From: Clostridiales bacterium
GTDB lineage: Bacteria; Bacillota; Clostridia; Christensenellales; CAG-1252
DNA: 7,000 nt
Assembly: GCA_003445835.1 (NCBI GenBank)
Contig: DMCI01000155.1
Span: 1-7,000 of the forward strand
Direction: 5' to 3'
Made by a program: the position numbers and the translations under genes. Below the pieces are notes generated by a model. It worked only from the letters and a program-made list of their open reading frames with translations, ran no database searches and had not been told where the DNA came from. Shown piece after piece: positions 1 through 5,569 of the stretch. Every line of letters begins with the position of its first letter. Positions within the stretch are counted from its first letter, which is position 1.

Positions 1-447
1 GCTCTTGCGGCAACCAAAGCGGCTGTGGAAGAAGGCATCGTCCCGGGCGGCGGTACCGCTCTCCTCAACGTGATCCCCGCGCTTCGCGGTATGCTCGACA
101 CCCTTAAGGGTGACGAGAGGACGGGCGCAGCCATCGTGCTCCGCGCTTTGGAGGAACCCGTCAGACAGATCGCCGTCAACGCAGGTAAGGAAGGCAGCGT
201 GGTGGCAAACGCCGTTTTGGAAGGCGTTTCCAAAAACCACAACTTCGGTTACGACGCTTTGAACGACGAATACTGCGACCTCGTGCAAAAGGGTATTCTC
301 GATCCGACCAAGGTCACCAGAACTGCGCTTCAAAACGCGGCTTCCGTCGCGGGCACTCTTCTTACCACCGAGTCGCTCGTTGCGGATATTCCCGAACCTC
401 CCGCACCTATGGCAGGAGGTGCCGGTGGTATGGACGGCATGTATTAA
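1..447 (+). CDS. groEL: Chaperonin GroEL (60 kDa Hsp60), C-terminal fragment
   Basis: The last 148 residues of the ATP-dependent group I chaperonin, which forms a double-ring cavity in the cytoplasm and folds proteins together with GroES. The reading frame is open from base 1, so the 5' end (about 400 residues of a roughly 545-residue protein) lies outside the window. Seen in the sequence: the glycine motif VPGGGTAL at fragment residues 14-21, the [10 protein letters not shown] segment (98-107) whose Asp101 matches the family's nucleotide-contacting aspartate near the C-terminus, the [12 protein letters not shown] block, and a Gly/Met-rich tail ending GGMDGMY typical of GroEL. It stops at TAA 445-447 and is followed at once by a terminator-like palindrome, so it is probably the last gene of a groESL operon. 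Arginine codons are partly AGA/AGG, unlike most of the downstream operon. Identity is very secure. Confidence 0.98.
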   Translation, partial: ALAATKAAVEEGIVPGGGTALLNVIPALRGMLDTLKGDERTGAAIVLRALEEPVRQIAVNAGKEGSVVANAVLEGVSKNHNFGYDALNDEYCDLVQKGILDPTKVTRTALQNAASVAGTLLTTESLVADIPEPPAPMAGGAGGMDGMY

Positions 448-448
448 G

Positions 449-582
449 CCTGACTTCGTATAAGGCGGCATATACTTCGTTACTGACTTCAAAATCGCGC
501 AGTTACGTACGGCAAGTACGCTCCTGCGCGTTTTTTTTGTCGAGCCTCGTCTCTGTCGCCTTCTCCGAAGTCAGGTTTTTTT
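449..582 (+). repeat. Palindromic element 1 with outer terminator-like hairpin
   Basis: A 127-nt imperfect palindrome (449-575) followed by seven T (576-582). The outer arm CCTGACTTCG (449-458) pairs perfectly with CGAAGTCAGG (566-575). A 3x3 internal loop follows, TAT (459-461) opposite CTC (563-565), then AAGGCG (462-467) pairs with CGCCTT (557-562). The centre holds a smaller hairpin that has its own T-run. The same plan, with different arms but the same TAT/CTC loop and a related centre, occurs at 6279-6403. It begins one base after the groEL stop and probably ends groEL transcription. The repeated architecture also suggests a dispersed palindromic element; which role came first is unknown. 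Confidence 0.75.
496..538 (+). terminator. Rho-independent terminator downstream of groEL
   Basis: CGCGCAG (496-502) pairs with CTGCGCG (524-530). After a 3x3 internal loop, CGTAC (506-510) pairs with GTACG (516-520) around the loop GGCAA (511-515). Eight T follow directly (531-538), which is a good intrinsic terminator. It is nested inside the larger palindrome 449-575, which has its own T7 tract, so two termination points may exist. Confidence 0.8.
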
Positions 583-615
583 GGGGTGGAGTGTTGCTTT
601 TTGCAAAAATGATTT

Positions 616-759
616 GACCTTCGGTCATTATTTCGCATAGCGCGTGAATTGCAAACCCCGCTTGCATTGCGGATAAAATATCCATAACGACGGCTTTTGC
701 CGTCAAATGATGACAAAGCAAATTCATGCCGCGTAGGGCGGCAATTAATGGCGTAGCCA
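616..759. repeat. Block of six tandem short hairpins upstream of yqfC
   Basis: This gene-free stretch holds six small inverted repeats in a row. GACC/GGTC (616-626, loop TTC); TGCAA/TTGCA (650-666, 7-nt loop); GGATA/TATCC (671-683, loop AAA); GACGGC/GCCGTC (689-704, loop TTTT); GCCGC/GCGGC (728-742, 5-nt loop); TGGC/GCCA (749-759, loop GTA). A longer-range pair also exists: ATTTGAC (612-618) with GTCAAAT (702-708). No known RNA family is recognised. It could be a dispersed repeat, a structured leader of the yqfC operon, or both. No T-run follows, so it is not a simple terminator. The flanks 583-615 and 760-806 show nothing else that I can support. Confidence 0.5.
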
Positions 760-806
760 AATCGCGTCTTTCGCATATTCTTTCTTGCTGTTTCATATCT
801 TTTTGT

Positions 807-1073
807 ATGGCGTTTTGTGAGGATGTAAAACGGATCTTCGGCGAGGACTTTGGGGCAGAGGTCCTGTTGGGTTTTTCGGGCGCGGTCGTTTCGGGACATA
901 AAGGATTGAGCTTGATCTCCGACGAGGAAGTCGTCGTACGGCTCAAAAAGGGCGGCGTTCGCATTGCGGGGGAATGTCTTTGCGTAAAAAAGGCAAGTCC
1001 GACGGAAATTTTCGTTGCGGGGCGGGTGCGCGCCGTGGAATTTTTGCCGCCGACAGTCGAGGTATCTGCGTGA
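807..1073 (+). CDS. yqfC: Sporulation protein YqfC
   Basis: A predicted 88-residue protein of the YqfC family, a small conserved protein of Bacilli and Clostridia linked to sporulation (in Bacillus it is in the mother-cell sigma-E regulon). Its biochemical role is not known. The sequence shows the family's compact beta-rich pattern, with SDEEVVVRLKKGGVRIAGECL near residues 38-58 followed by a hydrophobic strand pair ending EFLPP. The length matches the usual ~90 residues. The identification is strengthened by YqfD directly downstream. I chose ATG 807 because conserved sequence begins there; the open frame continues upstream to 726, but that part lies in the hairpin repeats. No Shine-Dalgarno sequence is visible before 807, so the start is less certain than for the other genes. 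It overlaps yqfD by 4 nt (GTGA), suggesting coupled translation. Confidence 0.75.
   Translation: MAFCEDVKRIFGEDFGAEVLLGFSGAVVSGHKGLSLISDEEVVVRLKKGGVRIAGECLCVKKASPTEIFVAGRVRAVEFLPPTVEVSA
1059..1062 (+). promoter_or_regulatory. RBS deciding the yqfD GTG start
   Basis: GAGG lies 7 nt before GTG 1070, inside the end of yqfC. It supports the GTG start over the in-frame upstream ATG at 974, which would place 32 arginine- and glycine-rich residues within the yqfC reading region and has no family counterpart. Confidence 0.6.
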
Positions 1074-2212
1074 GAAAAGTCCGTTTCGTCGTGCGCTCGC
1101 GTCGTCCGACTTTTTTGCTGAATCGATTGCTTGTCGTCGGGGTGCTTTTGGATAAAATCCAAATCGACGACGGATCTTTTTGTTTTTTTGTCTTCCGCAA
1201 GGACGTTTCGACGGTGGAAAAAACGCTTATCGAATGGGGCGCGGAATATCAAAAGACGGACTTCGGAGCCAAAACGTTACTGCGTCGCGTCTTTTCCCGT
1301 CCCTTTCTTGCCGTCGCTTCTCTCGTTGCCGTGCTGGGCGTTTTGATTTTTAGTAATTTCGTTTACGGGTATTCCGTCAAAGGCAATTTTTTCGTCAACA
1401 CCGCTTGCGTGGAAGAAGTCTTGCGCGTGAACGGCGTAAAAAGTTTCGTATGGAAAAACAAACTCGATCTTGCCGCCATCAAACGCGACGTCGGCGCCAT
1501 CGAGGGCGTATCCTTCGCGTCGGTCAGATTGGTCGGGGGTAGGTTGCATGTGGAGATCAAGGAGGAACTTCCGCCAAAAGTTCCGGATACCCCTCTTTTT
1601 GTTCCCGTTACTTCCGCTTGTTCCGCCGTGGTGACCAAGATCGTCGCGGAAAGCGGTACGCCGCAGGTCAAAGCGGGGGATAAAGTCCGTCAAGGCGACG
1701 TCCTTATCGCACCCGCGTACGCTTTCACGGAGGGGGAGGCGCCCGCACCCGCTCGCGGTGAGGTTTGGGGCGTCGTCACTTACAAAAAGGAAGTTTTACT
1801 TCCTTTATTTACTGTGGAAAGCGTTTTGACGGGGGAGACTTTTTGTGTGAGAGAAGTTTGTCTTTTCGGTAAAAAGATCGGCGGCGATCCCGTCCTTCCC
1901 TTTGAAGATTACGACGAGGAAGAAGTCGACGTGTACCGCGGTTTCGGGGTCACGGTCAAGCAAAAGACCTATCGTCGGCGCGTTTCGCAAACCGTCTACC
2001 ACGATTTTGACGCCGAAGCGCCCCGTCTGCTTGCGGAGGGGAGGGCGGAACTTCTTTTGACCGTTCCGTATCATGCGCGGGAGCGGGTGGAAGTGCGCGC
2101 CGTGCAAAAAAAACTGGACAACGTACTTTACATAGTGCTATACTATTCCGTAGAACAGCGGATAGATCTGCCGTTCGTTGCTCGCTCTGCGAGCGTGGAG
2201 GAATATGGATAA
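1070..2212 (+). CDS. yqfD: Sporulation protein YqfD
   Basis: A 380-residue membrane-associated protein of the YqfD family (about 400 residues in Bacillus), which accompanies YqfC in spore-formers; its molecular function is not established. Seen: a short soluble N-terminal part (1-75), one clear transmembrane helix at about 79-98, and a domain after it starting YSVKGNFFVNTACVEEVL (101-118) that resembles a POTRA-like fold. A strand-rich stretch with VKAGDKVRQGDVLI (200-213) recalls biotinyl/lipoyl-like hairpins, and an acidic DYDEEEVDVYRGF segment (280-292) is followed by a C-terminal strand region. The topology is probably a short cytoplasmic N-terminus with the bulk of the protein outside the membrane. 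It starts with GTG overlapping the yqfC stop by 4 nt, and its 3' end overlaps pgpH by 8 nt. In Bacillus phoH follows; here it does not. Confidence 0.88.
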   Translation: MRKVRFVVRSRRPTFLLNRLLVVGVLLDKIQIDDGSFCFFVFRKDVSTVEKTLIEWGAEYQKTDFGAKTLLRRVFSRPFLAVASLVAVLGVLIFSNFVYGYSVKGNFFVNTACVEEVLRVNGVKSFVWKNKLDLAAIKRDVGAIEGVSFASVRLVGGRLHVEIKEELPPKVPDTPLFVPVTSACSAVVTKIVAESGTPQVKAGDKVRQGDVLIAPAYAFTEGEAPAPARGEVWGVVTYKKEVLLPLFTVESVLTGETFCVREVCLFGKKIGGDPVLPFEDYDEEEVDVYRGFGVTVKQKTYRRRVSQTVYHDFDAEAPRLLAEGRAELLLTVPYHARERVEVRAVQKKLDNVLYIVLYYSVEQRIDLPFVARSASVEEYG

Positions 2213-3647
2213 ACTTGCTACATCACAAAAGAGAACGGTATTCCAATACCTTTTCACCTTTTTGGCGTTGATCGCGCTTTCCGCGATCATCATCGCTTCC
2301 GTGGTGGCTTTCCGTTCGGTGAACGGCATATACTTCGATCTGCCCACTCTTTTTTCGGCGGGCTTTTTGATCTTCGTTCTTTTGGGCGTCAACTATATCG
2401 TCTTGCGCGCTTACAAAAGAGGGGACGCGGTCTCCTCCGTCTTTGTGTTCAGCGTACTTTTGGTGACGGTGATCGCTTCGATCATCTGTCTGCATTTCGA
2501 TTACGCCTATGCCGTGCCGCTTGCCTTCCTGCCGTTGCTTCTCGGTATGGATTTTCACAAAAAGAGCGCCGTCGTCACGCATTTTACGTCGATCATGATC
2601 CTTGCGGTCTGCATCGTTCTGTTTTCGTACCAATCGGAGGAAGTCCTCTTTTACGAGTTATCCCTTCGCATCATGGTGCTCGTCGTCAATACGGCGTGCG
2701 GTATTTTGTTGATCTGCCTGATCGGGCGTTACGCCAGTCGTCTTAAGGTGCTTTTTACGTCCACCTTTATCGTTTTCGTTTCGGGGCTGATCGGCTTCTT
2801 TGCGGCGGCGGCTCTCGGCGGCGATCCCGATATCATGCAGATGATCACCGTGGGCGTTTCCATTATGGCGGGCGGCGGTCTCAGCGTCTTTGCCTATTTT
2901 TGCCTGACGCCCATTTTCGAACGCGTGTTCAATCTCAACACGGGGTGGCGTCTCGTTGAGCTTTGCTCTTTCGATCAACCTTTGTTGAAGGAACTGGAGG
3001 AGAAGGCGCCCGGCACCTTCAATCACTCTTTGACCGTCTCCAATCTTGCGGAACGTGCGGCGTATGCCATCGGGGAAGACCCCCGTCTTGCCAAGGCGGC
3101 GGCGCTGTACCACGATATCGGCAAGATCGAAAACCCCGAGTTCTTTACCGAAAACCAAATCGACGGCTACAATCCGCACGATGAATTGATTCCCGAAGTC
3201 AGCGTCAAAATGATCACCCGCCACACCGAAGCGGGCGCCAAGATCTTGACGGCAAAGGGCTTCCCCAAGGAGATCATCTCCGCCGCCGTCGAACATCACG
3301 GCGACAGCCCGGTGGGGTATTTTTACCACAAAGCGCAAAATATTACCGAAGGTACCCTTGCGGAAAAGGGCTACACTTACGTCGGGCCCAAGCCGCAGAC
3401 CAAGATCAACGCCATCATTATGATCGCGGATATTTGCGAGGCTGCCACTCGTTCCGTCCGTCCTTCCACGCGTGAGGAACTGGTCGAATTGGTGGATCAA
3501 CTCGTCCGCCAAAAAATGAACGAAAAGCAGTTTGACGAGTGTCCGATCACAATGGCGGAACTCACCGCCGTCAAAGGCGCCGTCGTCAATACCTTGATGG
3601 GCGTTCACCACGAGCGCATTTCTTACAATCTCGCAGGCAAAAGATGA
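2205..3647 (+). CDS. pgpH: PgpH-like membrane HD-domain phosphodiesterase (7TM-HD), lacking the HDED domain
   Basis: A 480-residue integral membrane protein of the 7TM-HD family (YqfF/PgpH), whose characterised members hydrolyse c-di-AMP. The N-terminal half is a run of hydrophobic helices at about 13-37, 47-69, 77-97, 100-116, 122-141, 154-175, 184-205 and 211-235. The C-terminal cytoplasmic HD domain keeps all expected metal ligands: H274 (FNHS), H303-D304 (YHDIGK), H340 (TRHTEAG), H364-H365 (EHHGDS) and D409 (IADICEAATRS). It should therefore be catalytically competent. The oddity is length: PgpH proteins are around 700 residues, with a large extracellular 7TMR-HDED domain after the first helix. 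Here only about nine residues separate helices 1 and 2, so that domain is missing. ATG 2205 is preceded by GGAGG with a short 3-nt spacing and overlaps the yqfD stop by 8 nt. The stop overlaps ybeY (ATGA). The c-di-AMP substrate is inferred from family, not shown. Confidence 0.9.
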   Translation: MDKLATSQKRTVFQYLFTFLALIALSAIIIASVVAFRSVNGIYFDLPTLFSAGFLIFVLLGVNYIVLRAYKRGDAVSSVFVFSVLLVTVIASIICLHFDYAYAVPLAFLPLLLGMDFHKKSAVVTHFTSIMILAVCIVLFSYQSEEVLFYELSLRIMVLVVNTACGILLICLIGRYASRLKVLFTSTFIVFVSGLIGFFAAAALGGDPDIMQMITVGVSIMAGGGLSVFAYFCLTPIFERVFNLNTGWRLVELCSFDQPLLKELEEKAPGTFNHSLTVSNLAERAAYAIGEDPRLAKAAALYHDIGKIENPEFFTENQIDGYNPHDELIPEVSVKMITRHTEAGAKILTAKGFPKEIISAAVEHHGDSPVGYFYHKAQNITEGTLAEKGYTYVGPKPQTKINAIIMIADICEAATRSVRPSTREELVELVDQLVRQKMNEKQFDECPITMAELTAVKGAVVNTLMGVHHERISYNLAGKR

Positions 3648-4114
3648 TCACGATCACGGGAGCGTCGGCACGGGAGAAGGCTCTCCTCAAAAAGGTGGCG
3701 GACGCCGCCTTGCAGGTCATGCGCGCGGAAGACGCGGCGCTTGACCTTTCTTTCGTCGGCAGGGCAAAGATCCGCACGCTCAACGCCACTCTTCGCGGCG
3801 TGGACAGGGTGACCGACGTTTTGTCCTTTCCTACCGTTGAAAAAGTTACCCTTCCCCTTAAAAAGGGGGATTATCCTTTTGACGTTGACCCGCAAAGCGG
3901 CAAAGTTTACCTCGGCAGTATCGTGATCTGTCGCGCCAGAGCCAAGGAACAAGCCGCGGAGTACGGGCATTCCGTCGAGCGGGAACTTTCTTATTTGACC
4001 GTTCACGGCGTACTGCACCTTCTTTCCTTCGATCATATCGAGGAAAGCGACAAGACCAAGATGCGCGCGGCGGAAGAAAAGATCCTTTTGTCGCTGGGCA
4101 TCGGGAGGGATTGA
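3644..4114 (+). CDS. ybeY: Endoribonuclease / rRNA maturation factor YbeY
   Basis: A 156-residue UPF0054 metalloprotein. YbeY proteins are single-strand endoribonucleases needed for 16S rRNA 3'-end maturation and ribosome quality control in the cytoplasm. The zinc motif HxxxHxxxxxH is intact: H121, H125 and H131 in the segment HGVLHLLSFDH. The upstream signature RVTDVLSFP (55-63) and the strand GKVYLGSIVI (86-95) also match the family, and the length is typical (about 150-165). The ATG overlaps the pgpH stop in ATGA, with AGG 6 nt upstream, so translation is likely coupled to pgpH. Its 3' end shares one base with the cdd start (TGATG). It sits one gene before era in the operon, both acting in small-subunit assembly; in Bacillus dgkA lies between ybeY and cdd but is absent here. 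Confidence 0.95.
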   Translation: MITITGASAREKALLKKVADAALQVMRAEDAALDLSFVGRAKIRTLNATLRGVDRVTDVLSFPTVEKVTLPLKKGDYPFDVDPQSGKVYLGSIVICRARAKEQAAEYGHSVERELSYLTVHGVLHLLSFDHIEESDKTKMRAAEEKILLSLGIGRD

Positions 4115-4503
4115 TGGAAAATCAAGTTTTGAACAAGCTTTCGGAAGCCGCGGCCAAAGCGGCAAAGAACTCGTATTCGCCGTATTCCGGCTTTGCTGTC
4201 GGGGCGGCCGTGCTGACCGAAAACGGCAAAGTTTATTCCGGCACCAACGTGGAAAACGCCAGTTACGGCGCCACGATGTGCGCGGAGCGGGTGGCGATCT
4301 TCAAGGCGGTCTCGGAAGGGGAGAAAAAGATCCTTGCGCTTGCCGTATATACCGACGCCGCGGACTACGCCTATCCCTGCGGGATGTGCTTGCAGGTCTT
4401 GTCGGAATTCGCCGAGGATATCCCCGTTTTCGTCACGGGGAAGGCCGGGACGAAAACTTTTAAGCTTTCCGAGCTTTTGCCGCATCGCTTCGACAAACGA
4501 TAA
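4114..4503 (+). CDS. cdd: Cytidine deaminase
   Basis: A 129-residue homotetramer-type cytidine deaminase, which converts cytidine and deoxycytidine to uridine and deoxyuridine in pyrimidine salvage. The zinc site is visible as MCAER (C56 ligand, E58 proton shuttle) and PCGMC (C89 and C92). The substrate-binding segments FAVGAAV (27-33) and GTNVENASYG (43-52) are also in place. Length matches the short Gram-positive form (about 130-136). One oddity: after the second zinc motif most relatives read CRQV, but here it is CLQV (Leu93). The start ATG 4114 has GGAGG at 4104-4108 with 5 nt spacing and overlaps the ybeY stop by one base. It is followed by an 18-nt gap to era. The position directly before era matches the Bacillus order. 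Confidence 0.96.
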   Translation: MENQVLNKLSEAAAKAAKNSYSPYSGFAVGAAVLTENGKVYSGTNVENASYGATMCAERVAIFKAVSEGEKKILALAVYTDAADYAYPCGMCLQVLSEFAEDIPVFVTGKAGTKTFKLSELLPHRFDKR

Positions 4504-4521
4504 TCACAACGGAGGACAACT

Positions 4522-5400
4522 ATGAAATCGGGCTTTATCGCAGTGCTGGGACTGCCAAACGCAGGTAAGTCCACTTTGACCAACGCTCTCGTCGGGGAAA
4601 AAGTTTCCATCGTCAGTTGGCGCCCGCAAACGACCAGAGATAAGATCATCGGCATCGTCAACGGCGAGGATTATCAAATCGTTTTGATCGATACGCCGGG
4701 CATCCACGTGGGGAAGAGCAAACTTTCCGCCTTTATGGCGGAGGAAGTCACTTCCGCTAAAAGTTCGTCGGACGGGGCGCTGTACGTCTTGGACGGCAGC
4801 AAAACGATGGAAAAGGATACCTTCGAGTTTATCAAGTCGCTTGCATCCACCACGCCCACCGTCGTCGTGGTCAACAAAATGGACATTGCGGATAAAGCCG
4901 CCGTCATGCAGACCGTCGCTCGTCTTTCTTCGGTCAAAAATTTGGAGATCGTCCCCATTTCGGCGGCGACCAAGGAGAATTTGGACGAGCTTTTGTCCGT
5001 CGTAAAAGGGATGCTCAAAGACGACGTCGCCTATTATCCCGAAGATATGTATACCGATAAACCCCTCCGCTTTATGGCGGCGGAGATCGTGCGCGAAAAG
5101 GCGCTCAAATTCCTTTTGGCGGAAATCCCGCACGGTATCGGTGTGGAAGTCGTCAAGTTTGAAACGGGGGAGGACGGGGTCACCCGCATCGAAGCGGACG
5201 TGATCTGTGAAAAGGATACGCACAAACCCATCATCATCGGCAAAGGGGGCGAGACCCTCAAAAAGATCTCCGTCGCCGCGAGGAAGGAACTGGAAGACCT
5301 CGTGGACGGGCAGGTCTACCTTCGTTTGTACGTCAAGGTCAAAAGCGGGTGGAAGGACGACGGCGCCGTGCTGCGTTCTTTGGGATACGTAAAAAAGTGA
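4522..5400 (+). CDS. era: GTPase Era (30S ribosome assembly)
   Basis: A 292-residue GTPase (family about 300) that binds near the 3' end of 16S rRNA and couples 30S maturation to the cell cycle. The GTPase motifs are in order: G1 GLPNAGKST (10-18), G2 QTTRD (36-40), G3 DTPG (57-60), G4 NKMD (118-121), G5 SAA (147-149). The C-terminal KH RNA-binding domain follows, with its GKGG loop at 240-243 inside KPIIIGKGGETLKKI. The G1 motif is GLPNAGKS rather than the more usual GRPNVGKS; all nucleotide-contacting positions remain. ATG 4522 has GGAGG at 4511-4515 with 6 nt spacing. It lies after cdd and before yqzL-recO, as in Bacillus. Essential in most bacteria that carry it. Confidence 0.98.
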   Translation: MKSGFIAVLGLPNAGKSTLTNALVGEKVSIVSWRPQTTRDKIIGIVNGEDYQIVLIDTPGIHVGKSKLSAFMAEEVTSAKSSSDGALYVLDGSKTMEKDTFEFIKSLASTTPTVVVVNKMDIADKAAVMQTVARLSSVKNLEIVPISAATKENLDELLSVVKGMLKDDVAYYPEDMYTDKPLRFMAAEIVREKALKFLLAEIPHGIGVEVVKFETGEDGVTRIEADVICEKDTHKPIIIGKGGETLKKISVAARKELEDLVDGQVYLRLYVKVKSGWKDDGAVLRSLGYVKK

Positions 5401-5446
5401 TTTAGTTTTCCTCGCGCCGTCCATAATAAAACGGGAGGGCACGAAT

Positions 5447-5569
5447 ATGGAAAAGAAAGAAAGCAATATGGACGCGCTTTGGGATCTGTTTGTCAAAACG
5501 GGGCTTCCCGAAGCGTACAGTATGTACAAAGCGGAGGAAAGAAGAGTTGAAAGAGGAGAAAAAGACTGA
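5447..5569 (+). CDS. yqzL: YqzL-like small protein
   Basis: A 40-residue protein beginning MEKKESN. The core ALWDLFVKTGLPEAYSMYK (residues 10-28) resembles the YqzL family, whose members carry a W-x2-F-x2-TG-x3-AY-x2-Y/F-K pattern and sit between era and recO in Bacillus. Its function is unknown. The start is well supported: GGGAGGG at 5433-5439, about 8 nt before ATG 5447. The last 23 nt overlap the recO start, and its coding sequence contains the recO RBS, so translation of yqzL may feed recO. The C-terminus is highly charged (KAEERRVERGEKD). The call rests on the short motif plus position; no other family fits. The 46-nt gap from era (5401-5446) holds only this RBS. Confidence 0.82.
   Translation: MEKKESNMDALWDLFVKTGLPEAYSMYKAEERRVERGEKD
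5533..5538 (+). promoter_or_regulatory. RBS fixing the recO TTG start
   Basis: GGAGGA lies 9 nt before TTG 5547 and inside yqzL. No in-frame ATG exists near the conserved start of RecO. The open frame continues upstream to a TTG at 5490, but no RBS precedes that one and the added residues have no family match. Confidence 0.65.

Noticed and set aside
596..608. Short palindrome TTTTTGCAAAAA
   Set aside because: A self-complementary AT-rich word with no loop; common by chance and not part of the larger stems.
503..796. A 97-codon minus-strand frame (start at 796, stop TAA at 503-505) crossing both the hairpin block and palindrome 1
   Set aside because: It runs through every stem of two repeat structures, has no Shine-Dalgarno before its ATG, and ends in the groEL terminator with a basic low-complexity tail. 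More likely a frame carried by the repeat than a gene; it would deserve a look only if the frame is conserved in other copies.
726..806. Upstream in-frame extension of yqfC to ATG 726
   Set aside because: The extra 27 residues come from the hairpin repeats, have no RBS and do not resemble the family N-terminus, so ATG 807 was preferred.
2658..3611. Long minus-strand open frame of 317 codons opposite pgpH
   Set aside because: It lies wholly antisense to a gene with clear HD motifs, is rich in Asp, Gly, His and Arg as expected for the complement of this coding sequence, and has no recognisable domain.
5401..5446. Possible promoter between era and yqzL (CATAAT-like hexamer at 5422)
   Set aside because: No matching -35 at normal spacing; the gap is only 46 nt and is explained by the yqzL RBS.
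4504..5529. Long minus-strand open frame of 341 codons opposite era
   Set aside because: Antisense to era, whose GTPase and KH motifs are unmistakable; the composition is that of a shadow frame.
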